Positions 1-13,560 of a DNA stretch of 64,000 bases are shown here, piece by piece; position 1 is the first letter of the stretch; every line of letters starts with the position of its first letter. The DNA is taken from assembly GCA_964017125.1 (NCBI GenBank), contig OZ024907.1:22569496-22633495 (forward strand). The letters are read 5' to 3'. Position numbers and translations under genes: made by a program. Source of the stretch: Flabesymbios commensalis. Lineage: Eukaryota > Annelida > Polychaeta > Terebellida > Flabelligeridae. The notes under the pieces were generated by a model, which saw only the letters and a program-made list of their open reading frames with translations, had not been told where the DNA came from and made no database searches.

Positions 1-938
1 GTAGTTAACTATAGTCACAGTACACGTGTGTCATGGCCTGTACCCTGCCTGCTCCCGTGAATAGAGCGTGTCCGACCGCTACACCATACCAAGTACTGGC
101 TAGCCAGCCAACTCCACACGTTAACGAAATGCTGCTTCAATGCTGGGCCAGCGTCGCAGACAATGAGCCAGCATTGAGTCAAATTCTTGTGTTTCCTGGG
201 GACGTTTGTCTTTCACCATGTTCTTATCAAATGCAAAATGCCTATTTTAAAATAAAGATAACCTATTTACGTTTTAAATTATTATATCACCAATATAGTA
301 TTGCATAAGTTTTACATTAAACCTACAAAACTAATCATCACCAGGATTCTTTATTAGTCTTGAAAACTGCTGAGCTTTCACAGCACTGAGAGTGTTACAC
401 GTTTATATTGTAACATTTTAATTTATAGGCCTTCATCCCTGCTACCCACAGTGATATTAACTGTACACGTGTGTAAATCTCTCAACTATTGAACAAAGTG
501 TTCATCTTTGTCATATTGTTGAGTAGTGTTCACTTACATATCAGTTTCCTATGTATACATGATGTATTGACCTCTTTATTTGCTGGTTAACAGTTTTACA
601 TACAACTCAAACTGCAATTGCTGGTATATTTTAAAACCAGGTGGAAAGCTCTCATTTAAAAAAAAATCATTTCAAATTAAAATTCCTTTATATAGACGTT
701 TTCAGACCAAATAAAGTGTCACCGAAATTGATCAAATAGGTCATGGTAGATGCAAATTTTCCAGTTCAGTCTTTGAGTTTATTTTGAGTATCACGATACC
801 AGCGAGTGTTTCTTTTCCTGGGGCTTCATTTTACAGTAACTACATGTATTGGTTTCAAAGATATTCCTGATGAATAATTGTCTTTTGTTGATAATATATT
901 ACTGTGTATCAGTATGTATAAACAGTTTGTTTTTGTAG
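1..938. other. Upstream of first DPY19L3 coding exon
   Basis: No coding exon recognised. A splice acceptor (tttttgtag, ending at 938) precedes the first coding exon, so at least one 5' untranslated exon and the promoter must lie further upstream, probably outside the window. The only structured sequence is a palindromic repeat copy at about 105-200. The open frame at 33-308 overlaps that repeat and has no recognisable protein similarity. Confidence 0.5.
105..200. repeat. Palindromic element, CCCAGCAAACA family (copy 1)
   Basis: Degenerate copy of the palindromic family repeated across the window: GGGCCAGCGTCGCAGAC at the centre, arms rich in AATGCTG/CAGCATT, and a right end TTGTGTTTCCTGGG. 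Better preserved relatives are at 3,257, 36,230 and 36,997. Confidence 0.6.
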
Positions 939-949
939 GTGACAACAAC

Positions 950-3900
950 ATGTCTCAGACGACTGGTCAACCACGTAATAGGAAAAGAAAAGCTCCCAAC
1001 AATAAATCATCCCCTACTGCTGCCAGCCAGAATGGCAAGAACAAAGATGAGAGTGACTCACAAAAATTAGACAAACGGTCACATAAAAAACAATCCACAA
1101 ATGGACTGCCTGGTTTTGTTAATGTCATCATTATGATGATTGGCATTGTGGTTATGCTAGGCTTGGCTTCGAAATATTCATCATATTTACAAACTCTTCA
1201 TGAAAATCAGTTATGGTTCAGTAACATCAAGGTAATGTACCATATACAGGAATTCTAAATCTGCGAAGTAAAAAAAAATATTAAATTTATTTAAGATTGT
1301 CATTCATGCATTGTTCTGTGAAATATTTCTTATTATAATAAGCGATTGATGAGAATGTGATATATAATGTAAATAGTTGTTTACAGGGATGTGTTCAAGT
1401 GGATAATTTTAGTTACATAAACATGTAAATAATCAAGATTTGCACGTATAAGGAAATAAAAGAATTATTTAATTTACCGGGAAATGTAAATAAACAGAGA
1501 AAACACTTTCAGAATTATTCAGAGGAACTGGGAGTTTATAAATGGTATGCCAATAATTTATCACAGGACAAATACCATACTAGTCTTGGTACATGTGAAT
1601 TCATTCCTTATAGCTGTAGAAATACTAAACATTTCTATAGTTCTATAGTTATAGTCTCTGACTATTTCGGTAGATTTAACAAGTATTCTTTCCCCAACTC
1701 ATATAGGAAAAATTCCTCACTATTTGTAAACAAGCAGTTGAAGGATTACATGTACAACCTTTCATTTCGAATAATTGTGCTTATTTTCAAATTTCTGTTT
1801 CATTAAGCAGCCCTCGCCGAGGCGGGCTGCTTACTGTATTCCACATGCTCCACCGCCGCAGTTATTTGTTTTCAAGAAAGCTACTAATCTATCAACTTTT
1901 GCTTGAACCTTATACGACACATGGCTATCACATACCCCTGGGGAATTGTTTTGGTGACATTTTGATCCCCATATCATCAACCCTTGAATTACTATGGCCA
2001 CTAATGAAGAAAAGCTCGTTAGCGCGTTTCAGGAAAAGTTTCCATCAGATCTTCTTTTAATTTGGCAAATATGTTCAGCTATGTCAGCATATAACCTGAT
2101 TAACTTTTGGGAACAAACAATTTTAAAATGGCTGTTTAGTGGCCATTTTGAATTTTAATAATTTTGTGATATTTACCTAACTAAAAAAAATGCAAAATAA
2201 TTTGTAATGTCTCACACAAAGATAACCCATGACAATTTTCGCAGTTATAAAATCCAAAATGGCCGCCAGTCGGCCGTTTAATTTTTTTCTTCTCATTATC
2301 TCGTTTTATTTTGCGTGATAGCTGATCTATGAACTTCTGCTTCCTCATACTTCACATAGCCATCAGATAACACCAGGGGATTTTTGGTGACATTTTGATT
2401 TCCATATTATCAACCCTTTAATTACTAGGGCCACTAACAAGAAAATACTTGTTAGCACATTTCAGGAAAATGTTTCCAGCAGATTTTCTTTGACAAATAT
2501 GCACAACAATGTCAGTCAATGACCTGATAAACTTTTGGGAGTAAACAATTTTAAAATGGCGGTCTAGCGCCATTTTAAATTTGAGTAATTTTGTAATATT
2601 CACGCAACTCAAAATCAAAGCAAATTAGCTGGACCATGCAAATAGAACAAAATGTAAGGACTTACACAAGGATAACCCATGATAAATTTTGTAGAAATAA
2701 AATCCTAAATGGCCGACTGACGGTCATTTTTAATTTTTTTTTCTCATTATCTCGGAAATGTTGCATAATAGCTAAAGCGGTAATATAAAATAAACCTTGA
2801 GAAAGTTTGCTGATCTATATCAAATTTGAAATGGCTGATTGGCACTAACAGAGGGCTGCTTTCGTGTTCGTTTCCGAACCACTCTTTCTACCGGTAGTTT
2901 ACAATTAATTTATATTTTTTTGCGAATCTTAAGACTATTTGTTGTGACTAACCATTGTTGTCACTCCATAGCGATATAATTCATATGTATGTATCACACA
3001 GAGCATTGGTTTTAGCAACTTTGTGGTTAACAAATCATATTTTGTGATGATGAACGGGATATTTTTACTTTCTGTCCGGTACAAGCTGTAATTTGTGATG
3101 AGTGTTTTTTCTTTTGTGAATTTGCTTTCCCAATTGTCCAAAGAGAGAAATGTATATTACATGATTACCCATTTGTCACAGACTATCAGGCATTGTCAAA
3201 AGTGAAAGTGCTAATCACATCAATAGCTGTTCTTAGCCTTTTTGTTTCTCTTTGAACTGAGCAAACATGAGACATTCGGCCAATGCTGTTTCAATGTTGG
3301 GCCAGCTTCGAAGACGTTGGGCCAACATTGAAACAGCATCGAGTGAATACCTCATGTTTGCTGGGAATATAGAGGAGAAATGGGCAATAAAATTTAGGAT
3401 TGGCATATGCGTCAATTTGAGTAATTTGTACCTCCTTAAAGTTGAAGTTCACAGTATTAGAACACAACTACAAGGGTGTAAAAATTAAAATTCCATATTT
3501 TATCACTTTAGTGTGCAACATTCTGCAATCTCCAATATATAACCTTAATCTTGATTAATTAATCAAAACGTTCATTGTTCATTGCTAATTTTTCTGAATA
3601 ATTTAAACAAATGTTTTATCCAACTAGGAAGTGGAGCGTGAGATTTCTTTTAGAACTGAATCCGGTTTATATTACTCTTACTACAAACATATGATAGAAG
3701 CACCATCAATAAAGGAAGGTGAGTCTATTTTTTTTCTACCTTATCAAAATACCCAAAGAAGGACATAACTGTTTTTACAAATTCTACAGAAAATTTTATT
3801 AGGATATTGTAGGATATTTAGCAATACCGGCTACATCAATAAATGTAGTGTATGTAATTGTTTATTAATTGTTGTCTTAGTTGTGTAGAATGAAAAAGAA

Positions 3901-6900
3901 GTAAAGGCATGTTTTAAAAATGTCATGTTTTAAAAATCTTTCAGGATTTCACATATTGATGAATGATAATCTCACTGAGCATGGCAACACTATCAACATT
4001 TTGGCGCGTTTCAATGTCTACCAAGAGGTGTTTCTAGCAATTCTTTATAAAAGTTTTGCATTCTTTCAGGTACTTTTATTTACAATACACAGTAGTACAT
4101 TTATAATTTCTTTTTCCATTTCCCTGTAAATGTAATGTCACACAATTCAGATAATAACAGAAGGTCGTAATGATTTTCTAATGATAGCATGTTTCTATAT
4201 TATAACAAACACATTGAAAAATGATTAAAGAGGCAATTTTCATACTCAGACATTATTTTTGGAGATATCGTTCCCTTGGAAATGAAAGGATACATCCTTT
4301 CTCACAATATGGGAATCCCATGACCTCATCTGCGACAAATAACCTTTGAATCCCTAAGTACGACTATAGTCGTTTTAATCTGTTCGATATTACCAGGTGA
4401 AATCACAGTAATTGGAATTAAATGAGTGTTTACACATCAATATATAACACTTAGCATTACCTACATTTCACAGTTTTTAATTTATTTTTTAGACCTCATC
4501 TTCAATCCTGTTTTATACCTACTCAATATTTTGGCTTCAAGGATTGCAGATAATATCCCTTTTTTTCATGACTTGGGTTTTATCTGGCACATGGTTGGCA
4601 GGAGTGCTTACAACAATGTTCTTTGTTTTTAACAGGTCAGTCTTTACAATTGTCATTTAACTCTCACAATGCTGAATTATTTTGTATAAGCAGTAGAAAC
4701 CAAAGGGGTTTTTTCAATTCGAAATCAGCATAAATGTCTTAGTTATATCCTCCTGATTTATTTGAATACCTGTGTTATGGGTCTACGACCAGTAGATATA
4801 TTTAAATTCTTTCAGTGCAGGGACCGTCTTTATACGTCAGAATCTGCCGTCCACAGACGGCAGATTCTGACGTATAAAGACGGTCCCCACACTGAAAGGG
4901 TTAAATACACCATTTTGTTGACTGCACCTATTTATGCTAGTAATTATCTATTACTGGTAACTCATAATGACAAAAAAAAAGTGTATTTATCTGGGTTTTT
5001 TTTTGCAGATCTGACACAACTCGTGTTGATTTTGTTGTGCCATTAAGAGAAAGCTTTGCCTTACCTTTTTACTGGGCACAACTTGCTCTGATAACATATT
5101 ACTTCAAGCCAAAGGTGTCATCAAGAATGCAGGTATGATTCACCTTGACCATGGAGACCTAGGTGTTTTTTATAGATGTCTTAGTTAGCTATTTTCACTT
5201 TATTTGAATATCTATATTATGGGTCTACAACCATTATAAAATTTTAATTCTTCCAGTTCGTGGATCAACTTTAGATGTCAGAATCTGATGTCTATAGACG
5301 TGTCTAAAGTCGGTCCCCTGTACTGAAAGGCTTAAAAACAGATATTTGTTTTAGTTATTGACAGTTCCACTTCACTTTGTTATGGTATGAATTATTTTCA
5401 AATGTTATGCGATGCTCATGTTGTATATATAGCATGTATGTGACTGATATTTATGTAATGATTTCAGTCACTATGTTTGTTTGGCATTGGAGGAAGTATC
5501 TTCTTGTTTGCCATACAGTGGCAATTCAACCAATTTATTTTACTTCTAGAAGCAATGGCACTTTTTGGTGTTCAGTGTCTACAACTTGTTCCTCATCATA
5601 AGGTAGGTATCTTACCTATTTCAAACAATGTGTACATATTTCAAAGCAATATTTGATGTTTGATCATACAGTGCCAAATATATGTAAACAGAATAGCATT
5701 TTAGTCAAGATAACTTGTGATAGCATCTAGTTTGAATTTTCATGTTACTTAACTTATTGTTTCAGATCCGTGCTGTATATCTATGTCTGGCAGTGTCTTT
5801 AATTTGCACCTGCATCCTTCAGTTTATAAACCCTATGGTTTTATCTGGTTTACTTCTGAGTTTTATTCCTGCTGCTCTAGTGGTTATGAGATTACAGGTA
5901 AGCCTAACAATACGAAAAATTGCCACAAAAGCAAGCTGTGTAATAAAGATAATTATGTTCAGCTGGCTACATTTGTAAACACAAAATGTAAAAGATTCCA
6001 GAAGCTCTTGGTGCATTAGGCCACTATGTTTTTTTTCTGTCTTAGATGTGTGCTTTAGATTAATGCCGCGCATTACCCAAAAAACATGTGGGTTTTTTCT
6101 GCCCAGCGCACACATTGGATGGTTGCCAATTTCTGAAATTTCTTTCAAGAGTTAAAAAAATGTTGATCCAGACTTTTTTATTTTGTTGTCCTCATTAAAA
6201 TTTTCCAGTACATGTAATTGGTGCATTGTTTTCTTTATGATGGCCCTCATTAACTTTTCCAGAAATAAGCCCAAATTTTTTTCTCAAAGTTTTTCCTAAT
6301 TGGATTTCGGTTTTTTTCCCATATAAAACTGAGAAATTAAATAGGATGCGTGATATTATTGTGGTTAGAATTTTTCCATAGATTTAACTACCTCTGAAGC
6401 TAACTTATCTATGTTGCTTATTTTTCACATATACCAGCTTCTAAAAATATTGCCTGTAATTTTTTGAGTGAAAGGGGAGTTTTTTAATACATTTTCAAGG
6501 GTAATATTTCTGCTTAAAAATTATTATAAAAAGTATTCAACTAATGGGATTTGTAATTTTTCCGAAGGGGATATGCAATTTTTAAGGGGAAATAAAAATT
6601 CACCTAGACTTATTAATATTAATATCATTTAGCTCTTCACACACTGGTCTACGAATTATATCATAGCCCTTTTGCACTACTGACATATGTATTCTAGTGA
6701 TGGTTTTAATGTTTTCAAAATCCAAAACAATTATATCTGTGTCATAAAGCTAATGTGATTTGAAAGGCTAAATCATGTGAATTGTACACCAATTAATTTA
6801 TTTGGTCAAGTCTACTAATATTTGGTTCCCTTCTGTTATTGAACCTTAATAATGCATTGTTTTTTCTGTTTTCTACAAGGGGGAGACACCTCTGCAGGGA

Positions 6901-9900
6901 AATATACTCATTAAGATACTAAAAGTTACTGGGTATATTGTGCTGGTATTTAGCATTACATTCATCCTTCAGTTGATCATCAAGGTGAGAAATACTTATT
7001 TATCAGTACTTGTAAATATTAAAACCGTTTGACCATAATCAATGATACAGAACATTTGATTGATGATGAAATAATAATGCTTAGCTCTAAATTAGAATTT
7101 CCAAATGCTGCTGTTTCCCCTCTAAAACACTGGATAAAATCTAAAGAACATAGATCCATATAGTTATACACATACAGTGTGATATTTTTTAATCTTCTAA
7201 ATGCAAACTTTCCATGCACTGTTCTGCAGTTGGTGATACAACAAGATGCTGATGAACATATTTTCAAGTTTATTCTAACTAAGTTTGGTTTGATGTATGC
7301 TCAGTACGTATTTTACATTACTTATCTATATATTTTTTCTTGTTTGTTTTATTCTTTTTATACTGTACTCTATCAGGCCCTTATGCTAACATAACATGGC
7401 ATATTTAAAAAAAAAATACTTTTAAAGGAAATTATACTATTAAAAAGGTTTAGTGATTTCATTTGATATAAGATAGGCTACATTTGATTTGATAATTTTG
7501 TATAAACTATCCATCCCTTTCATATGGGAATTCTTGAAGCGCTGAATATGTTTTGTAAAATCCATGGAGACCAAAGGGTTTTTCTATTTTGAAATCATCA
7601 TCAATGTCTTAGTTAGCTCTGATTCATTTGAATACCTATGTTATTGGTCTACGGCCATTGTAACTATTTACTCTTACAGCGTGGGGATCTATTTTGACGT
7701 CTAAAGTCGATCCCCGCGTTGTAAGGGTTAAATTAGCCTGTGATATTTTAGTTATTTCTTTTAAAAAATTGTCTAATATTAGCTGTATTATTGGGATTAA
7801 AATGATGTGCTCTACTTTGTCAGAAAATGCTTACAAATTGATGTTATTCTTGATTACAGTGATTTTGAGGTGAGGATATATGTGTGCAATGGAGCGTTTG
7901 CTTTTCTTCCAATGGATGTCTTTCAACGTTTAACTCAACATTATGTTTTTCCAATATATGTTTTAACACATATCATGCTTCTTGTAGTCCTACTGGTGGC
8001 TGTTTCACAAAAGTGGAGGTATAGTATACTTATCATTTTTATATTAAGAAAATAATCAAACAATTTGATGACAATATATTATTTTTTTCAATTACAGTAA
8101 CTGTTTACATTATTAAAAAATGAGACTGATAATTACTGTTATTTTTTACCAGTGCAAAATCTAAGAAAGCAGCTGAGCATGTTATGTCAGACCAACCAGA
8201 ATTAGCCTTCCATACAAGTGAGTAATGATGTGTACCTGTGTACAACATAACAAATAGACAAAGTTTATTTGCTAGAGCTGTGTGCAACAATTCTATGGAT
8301 TATTGTTTTTTTTTCAAAATTAATGTATGTATACTACTTTGACCATTGAGTAATCGACATATGGTTCTGATGAACCATCGATCCATTAAAAATTAAAGAA
8401 AATTACCATGTATTAGTAAACCAGTTCTAAAACCCTTTGTTGTAAGAAAATGATTTAAAATGATGCTTTAATGCATCGTGAGGACTTTAAGGGTTAAAAC
8501 AACATAAAAGTTGACAAATTTGTGTGTATACTAGCCATGTCCCATAGTAATATTGATGTGTTTTTTTATTCAGTTCATGTGGTATTTTTGGTGGTTTTGG
8601 CTTTAACAACACTCAGAATGAAATACCTCTGGACTCCATATATATGTGTCATTGCCAGTGTTGGTCTCTGCCATCGTCCAATGTGGAAGTGGCTGGGAGA
8701 GAAACTGACCTTAAAAAGTCACCTGCAGGTAAACAAATATTTGATATCACGCTATAATATTTATAATCATCTACTGCTAAATTAATATTTTTTTAGCAAT
8801 CAATTCTATAATACTTTCTAACAACTGTTTTTGCCTTATTTCAGATCAATATTATCAGACATATTCCATTGATTGTGGTTGGGGCATCACTCTGGTTCAG
8901 TGTGCGTATTATTATTATTATTTTTTTCAAATATTGTTGCTGTAACTGAAGCTGAGGAAAGTTTTATTGGATTGTTTATTATACACTGATCACAGTATGA
9001 GGTTGCAAATGTGCCTGTTTGGGAGTTAAATTTGACACTTGTTCAATTAATTATTTTATTTGTTATATACTGTATTTAATGATTTTATAGTACAGAATAG
9101 AGTGGGAAATTATTATCTGGTACCGGCATGTGGTCAATGGAACTGTAACCATGGGAATGATGTTAGAAATTTAAGACCAGGAGAAATTATCAGAATTTAG
9201 TGACAAGACAGTGTTTTAGAAACTTAATATTTTGCTACTCTGAATTTTGTTTCCTTGCTCTTGTTTCATGAAAATTCTTCAGTGTCAATATTGTCACTTT
9301 TGTGTTGATGATCATAGGGAATATATGCGTACATTTATTTAAATAGTAAAACTTTGAAACAATCATAAAGTACAGTGATTACTGATTCTTTGAATTTTAT
9401 ACATATTGATTGGTATTTTGTTCACAGTTTTCCCCTGGAATCTTTGAAGAATTAGAAGTACTGCGAGAATTTTTTGATCCTGACACAGTAGAGTTGATGG
9501 AATGGATCAGGTAAGTGTCCTCACTCCATGTATCCTATACACATTCATATCGCTTTCTTTGAATGGGATATGGAAAATATAATTGGTAATAATTATTTTT
9601 TACATATTTTACAACCAAATAGTTAGAAAACTTACTACCTACACTATTACAGCAAAAAAGCCAGAAATTATCCAACTCCCTATTTCCTAGTGTATGTATT
9701 TTACATTATGAGTTAAAGTATGTTAAAAAAATCAACCAACCAGGATAAAAATGCCTTTTTATTCTCTGCTCTGTATTTACAGCACAAAGACCCCACCAGG
9801 TACAGCATTGGCCGGCAGCATGCAGCTCATGGCCGGAATAAAGCTATCCACTGGTCACCCCATCAGTAATCATCCACATTTTGAAGATAAAGCATTAAGG

Positions 9901-11856
9901 CATCGCACAAAAGAGGTGGGTTTGTATTTCTATAGTAGAATAATATAGAATCATTATAACATTTTTATGTTATGACTAATAATTACTTATTTCTAAATCA
10001 ACCATTTACACACTAAATAATGCATTTGTATAAAAGTGTTTTTATCTTTAAATAAAAACCTTGATATTTATATAAGCTTTATGGACACATTCCTCTTTCA
10101 TCTGAGCTTTTGTGATATAAATTTGTGCTACTTAGAGCCAGCACAATGTATTTGTGTCTAGTTCTCACAGCCATAGCATTGATGCCCTGTTTACTTGTTA
10201 GGGTGCAGCTGATTTTACTTGTAAACTCAAACTAGGATCATATAATGACATTACATGTACATCATCTACAATCTATTATTCACAGTTAGGTCTGGATGGC
10301 TGAGCCATAATGGTGTTAACCCTTGTCCTGCTGAATTGTTTCAATTGTATTTTTCGTCATTTGAAGCTGGAATTGCTAATGCAATTTCCAGCTTCAAATG
10401 ACGAAAAATATAGATATTTTTCGAAAATATACATCTTCTAAATTGAGTTATTTTACTAACTGAGCATCTACCACAAACTGTATTGTCCATTTCAGTGACA
10501 TATTATTTGGCCTGAAAAATGCTTAAAACCGTATATATCCAGGTCTAGCCGGACAAATGTCAATTCTTAGATAACTATTTTCTGCTACAGATGAGACTGG
10601 CTTTAACCCTTACACAGCTAAACCACGACAATAATTGTTTTTAATCCATTTTATTTGCCGTTTAGGTTACAGTTAGTGGGAACGAAAGGTGTCTTTAAAC
10701 ATAAAAATTGCAAATGTTTCGTCTCAAATTATCACAATTCATATGAGTAATTTTCACCCACTTGAAGTTGTGAGTCGCGGTAGCGAGACACAACTTCAAG
10801 TGGGCGAAAATTTACCTTATATTATTTAATTTAGCGGTTTAATGGTTAATGGATTTATTTCAGTTGTATCAAATGTATGCTCGTGTAGAGCCAGAAGATG
10901 TACACAGTATATTAACACGGTATAATACCAGTTATATTATACTGGAAGACAGCATTTGTATGGCTTATTCCGATGATGGCTGCAAACTCAATGACGTCAT
11001 GGATTTATCAAATGGAGTGGTGAGTAACATTTGCCTACATATTTAAAATTGTGAACATCTATTATGGTTTTCACTATTACCGGGCTAATCTTTTTATTCT
11101 TTTACCAAAAATCACACACTTCAACAGATTTAAATGAGTATTATGTGTAATAAACTTTTGAAATTCTCAAAAGCTCATGTATATTATCAGAACAGATTTT
11201 GTTAAGTAGCAGTACCGAAAACACCACACTTATGGGTACATTGGCTAAAAAAACATCCATGCTCAGTCAGTCTACCTCATACTGTTATTTTTCCATCACT
11301 AATGTCACATTCACTATATGCCCTGAATTCAACTAGCTGCAATGTTATAACCATTTGTGTTAAAAAATGGTGTTAAGTCCTAATTGGCTGAGCACTCCTT
11401 ACAGAAATATGATTGGTAGGAATGTAACAATGTACTTTTTATAAAGCTACTGCTGTTCTTCAATCTGGTAGTTAAAAGGTAACTAACTTGTTTTAAACTA
11501 CAGTAGTATTTACATTGGAAGGTTCAGCTTGTTTACACTAGATATGCTTGATACTGAGCCAATTATCAAGCTTTAGTTTGCTGCAGTGAAACATTGCAGG
11601 TTCATTTCACCTAGCCAGTTCCTGTTTCATTACTAATAATGGAGACAATTGTATTGAAATATGTAAACTTTCAAAATATATTTGTATTTTTCAGATACCT
11701 CAACAATGGAAAAACAATGATAAGACTGGATTAGTTCATTCCACCATTCCTCGCTTTTGTGACCATGTACGTCATAGTTCACAACAGTATGCTAAATACT
11801 TCAAAAAAGCTTTCACTAACAAGACATTCCGTATTTACAAAGTCATACCACAGTGA
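950..11856 (+). CDS. DPY19L3: DPY19L3-type protein C-mannosyltransferase, 17 coding exons
   Basis: Multi-pass ER membrane enzyme; the family transfers mannose from dolichyl-phosphate-mannose to the C2 of tryptophan in WxxW/thrombospondin repeats. Coding exons: 950-1231, 3628-3718, 3945-4069, 4493-4635, 5009-5132, 5468-5602, 5766-5897, 6880-6984, 7230-7303, 7860-8018, 8153-8217, 8574-8728, 8845-8901, 9428-9510, 9783-9915, 10864-11019, 11695-11856. All junctions are GT-AG and phase-compatible and give 726 codons plus TGA; human DPY19L3 is about 716 aa from memory. Family marks in order: EREISFRTESGLYYSYY, NDNLTEHGNTIN, SDTTRVDFVVPLRE, WQFNQF, ADEHIFKF, LRMKYLWTPYICV, REFFDPDTVELMEWI, AGSMQLMAGIKL, NHPHFED, YIILEDSIC. 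The N-terminus is basic and cytosolic-looking, followed by a hydrophobic segment near residue 60. The start was chosen as the first in-frame ATG after the 938 acceptor. DPY19L3 fits better than L1/L2/L4 by recalled exon-by-exon similarity. The introns carry hairpin repeats. No defect seen. Confidence 0.95.
1805..2861. mobile_element. Possible TIR element with two internal ~433-bp tandem units
   Basis: An 11-bp inverted repeat, AAGCAGCCCTC (1805-1815) and GAGGGCTGCTT (2851-2861), bounds a segment in DPY19L3 intron 1. Inside, two diverged units offset by 433 bp each contain GGTGACATTTTGAT, CAACCCTT, TTAAAATGGC and GATAACCCATGA. The left end itself folds (AAGCAGCCC...GGGCTGCTT, 1805-1832). No clear target duplication was found and no coding capacity is seen, so the element call is tentative; the tandem duplication is certain. 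Confidence 0.5.
3257..3365. repeat. Palindromic element, CCCAGCAAACA family (copy 2)
   Basis: About 109 bp, well preserved. The left end is CTGAGCAAACATGAGACATT and the right end is CATGTTTGCTGGGA. Arms CAATGCTGTTTCAATGTTGG and CCAACATTGAAACAGCAT are complementary around a central TTCGAAGACG. It lies in DPY19L3 intron 1, upstream of exon 2. Confidence 0.75.
4693..4905. repeat. Hairpin repeat, AAAGGGTTAA end (copy A1)
   Basis: Shares a left part (ACCAAAGGGGTTTTT, ATGTCTTAGTTA, TTATGGGTCTACGACCA) with copies at 5,150 and 7,563. The right part is a near-perfect hairpin at about 4,810-4,899 with arms of about 40 bp (GACCGTCTTTATACGTCAGA / its complement), ending AAAGGGTTAAAT. It lies in a DPY19L3 intron. 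Confidence 0.75.
5150..5335. repeat. Hairpin repeat, AAAGGGTTAA family (copy A2)
   Basis: Diverged copy of the 4,693 repeat in the next DPY19L3 intron. It keeps GATGTCTTAGTTAGCT, TTATGGGTCTACAACCATT and a weaker hairpin (GGATCAACTTTAGA...TCTAAAGTCGGTCCCC), ending CTGAAAGGCTTAAA. Confidence 0.65.
7563..7733. repeat. Hairpin repeat, AAAGGGTTAA family (copy A3)
   Basis: Third copy in DPY19L3: GAGACCAAAGGGTTTTTC, TCATCAATGTCTTAGTTAGC, GGTCTACGGCCATTGTAA, then a hairpin TACAGCGTGGGGATC...GATCCCCGCGTTGTA ending AGGGTTAAAT. The stem sequence differs from copy A1 although the flanks are conserved. Confidence 0.7.
8373..8497 (-). repeat. Copy of the 25.65-kb AACCCTTT element
   Basis: On the minus strand this reads TTAACCCTTAAAGTCC, CACGATGCATTAAAGCATCA, then CAACAAAGGG and CTGGTTTACTAATACATG, colinear with the plus-strand element starting at 25,649. 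It is a diverged, partial copy in a DPY19L3 intron. Confidence 0.6.
10316..10420. repeat. Hairpin with TTAACCCTT left end
   Basis: A GTTAACCCTTGTCCTGCTGA start is followed by a near-perfect stem at about 10,349-10,410 (TTTTTCGTCATTTGAAGCTGG / complement) with a tiny loop. Same architecture as the other AACCCTTT hairpin repeats but with a different stem. Confidence 0.65.
10598..10855. repeat. AACCCTT element with ACCCACTTGAAGTTGTG hairpin
   Basis: Starts TTTAACCCTTACACAGCTAAACC and ends near GGTTTAATGGTTAA. The hairpin at about 10,750-10,811 has arms TTTTCACCCACTTGAAGTTG / its complement. The internal GCAAATGTTTCGTCTC recurs at 25.55 kb. Relatives with the same stem are at 25,347 and 53,646. 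It abuts the polypyrimidine tract of a DPY19L3 exon (exon start 10,864). Confidence 0.7.
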
Positions 11857-13560
11857 AATCGCATGTAACTTCGATTTTAAAATTAGTTTTTACCCTTTAA
11901 CATAGCTAACTGTTTCAATTATGTTAAGTCATGATTTTTTAGTAGGATAATGTCTATCATCCTCTGACAATACACTGATTTCAGACAACGATATTAGGTT
12001 TCCAAACATTATCATATCATACATCACATAATGTGAGGAGTGACAGCTTTACATAGCTTGATAAAACACATAATATTTTCCATATAAACTTTTTGTTGTA
12101 GCCTCTTCATCTCTTCAAAACTTTGAAGCGGGAATGTCTGTAGTTAAAAAATATTTAAAAATAGAATTTATGTTTTGTTCAGCATAAGTTCAGGTATGAA
12201 TTAGTTACAGTAATTTGCCTCTATTTTCTAGTTGTAAAATATTTACCTACTGTTTGATATCATATGGCATCTGCTGTAGAGTCATAAACGAGGTACTTTT
12301 ATAGTTGAGACTGATTTACAAATTTCTATAAAGTGCTGTTCTTTATAGTAATTTATTATATTACCGGGGTACCAGTTTTTAAAATTGATGTGTATAGTTT
12401 GTCCAGTGTCTCCAGAAGCTGACATGTAATGTTAGTTGGTTTGCAAGACTGATGTTAATGAAGTCAGTATAATCATTATTATCATGCTCGGTAGGATTAC
12501 TGTAAATAAGAATATATAGTATGTTTTTGGAAATTTATTGAATTTTTTTAATTGAATGGTTAGTGTTACGATAGTTTACTGTGTGAAAAAACTACATCAA
12601 ATGCTGACATTTGTTTTTTCCTTAAATGCAGATATTAGTATTATTCGATGAATGTTATACATCGATAATCATCTCTATTTGTGTCTCCTTCAAATATTCA
12701 TATTGCTCGATATTGATTGTATCATCACAAGCTTTTGAATCTCATTATTCATAATTATTTTTCATTCGCAGCATAGGCAGATCTACATCCTTTAATAATT
12801 GAACAGCAATATTTGCTATTGTATAAGCCTGATAAGTAGGCCTATTCGTGAACAAATAAACATAAATTCTGGTGGAGATGAATAGATGACTTTGTACCTT
12901 TATCAGCTTCAGCATGCAGCATTGCTTATAATGTAGAATGATATTACCTGGTTGTTGGTTTACATGCCATATTCTGCTATTTAATTGTTTTTAATGTAAT
13001 GACTATTTTTTTGTTCCCTATATTGAAGCCATTCATAACAACTCGTTTCACTTGTCAGCTTTGACATGTTGCCTAATTATTAATAGTAATCATTGTAATC
13101 ATCCAACATGACAATATCACGAGTGTTCTACACTGGCGATTTTAGAAAAAATATGTCATAAAGCAGATTAAGAGAGAACGGATTGTGACAAATAGCACAA
13201 TGTACAGTATCAAGTGCCTTGTGCTTAAAGGTTCTATTGAATTACCTTTATTAGTCCTTCTTGTTTTTGTAATTTGCTCATGTGTGTTTTCTTGTAATTG
13301 ACACCTGTTAAGAAAAACATGTTGCTGAGTAGCTCATAATGCATATTACACATTAAACTGTGGGGTCAGTAATGTTTTTTAAAACAATTACTTTTTTTTA
13401 ATATTGAATAATTCACAAATACATTGTCGATAATGTATTTAATACGGCATATAAGAAAGATATACACAAATACACATAATAAGCAGGGTATTGTGTATTT
13501 CTGATTTGATATAATACATTTTAAATATACCGGTTAGATATGAAATAAATTTATTTCTCA
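11857..13560 (+). other. Probable DPY19L3 3' untranslated region
   Basis: AT-rich non-coding sequence directly after the DPY19L3 stop. AATAAA signals occur at 13,544-13,549 and 13,707-13,712; neither can be proved to be the one used. No ORF of note and no repeat recognised apart from simple AT tracts. The extent is inferred. Confidence 0.35.

Noticed and set aside
878-949. Upstream ATG at 878 in frame with DPY19L3
   Set aside because: It would require reading through the splice acceptor at 937-938, so that stretch is intronic; the ATG at 950 is the first in the exon.
5819-6148. 109-codon minus-strand frame
   Set aside because: Antisense to a DPY19L3 exon (5,766-5,897) and its intron; no similarity.
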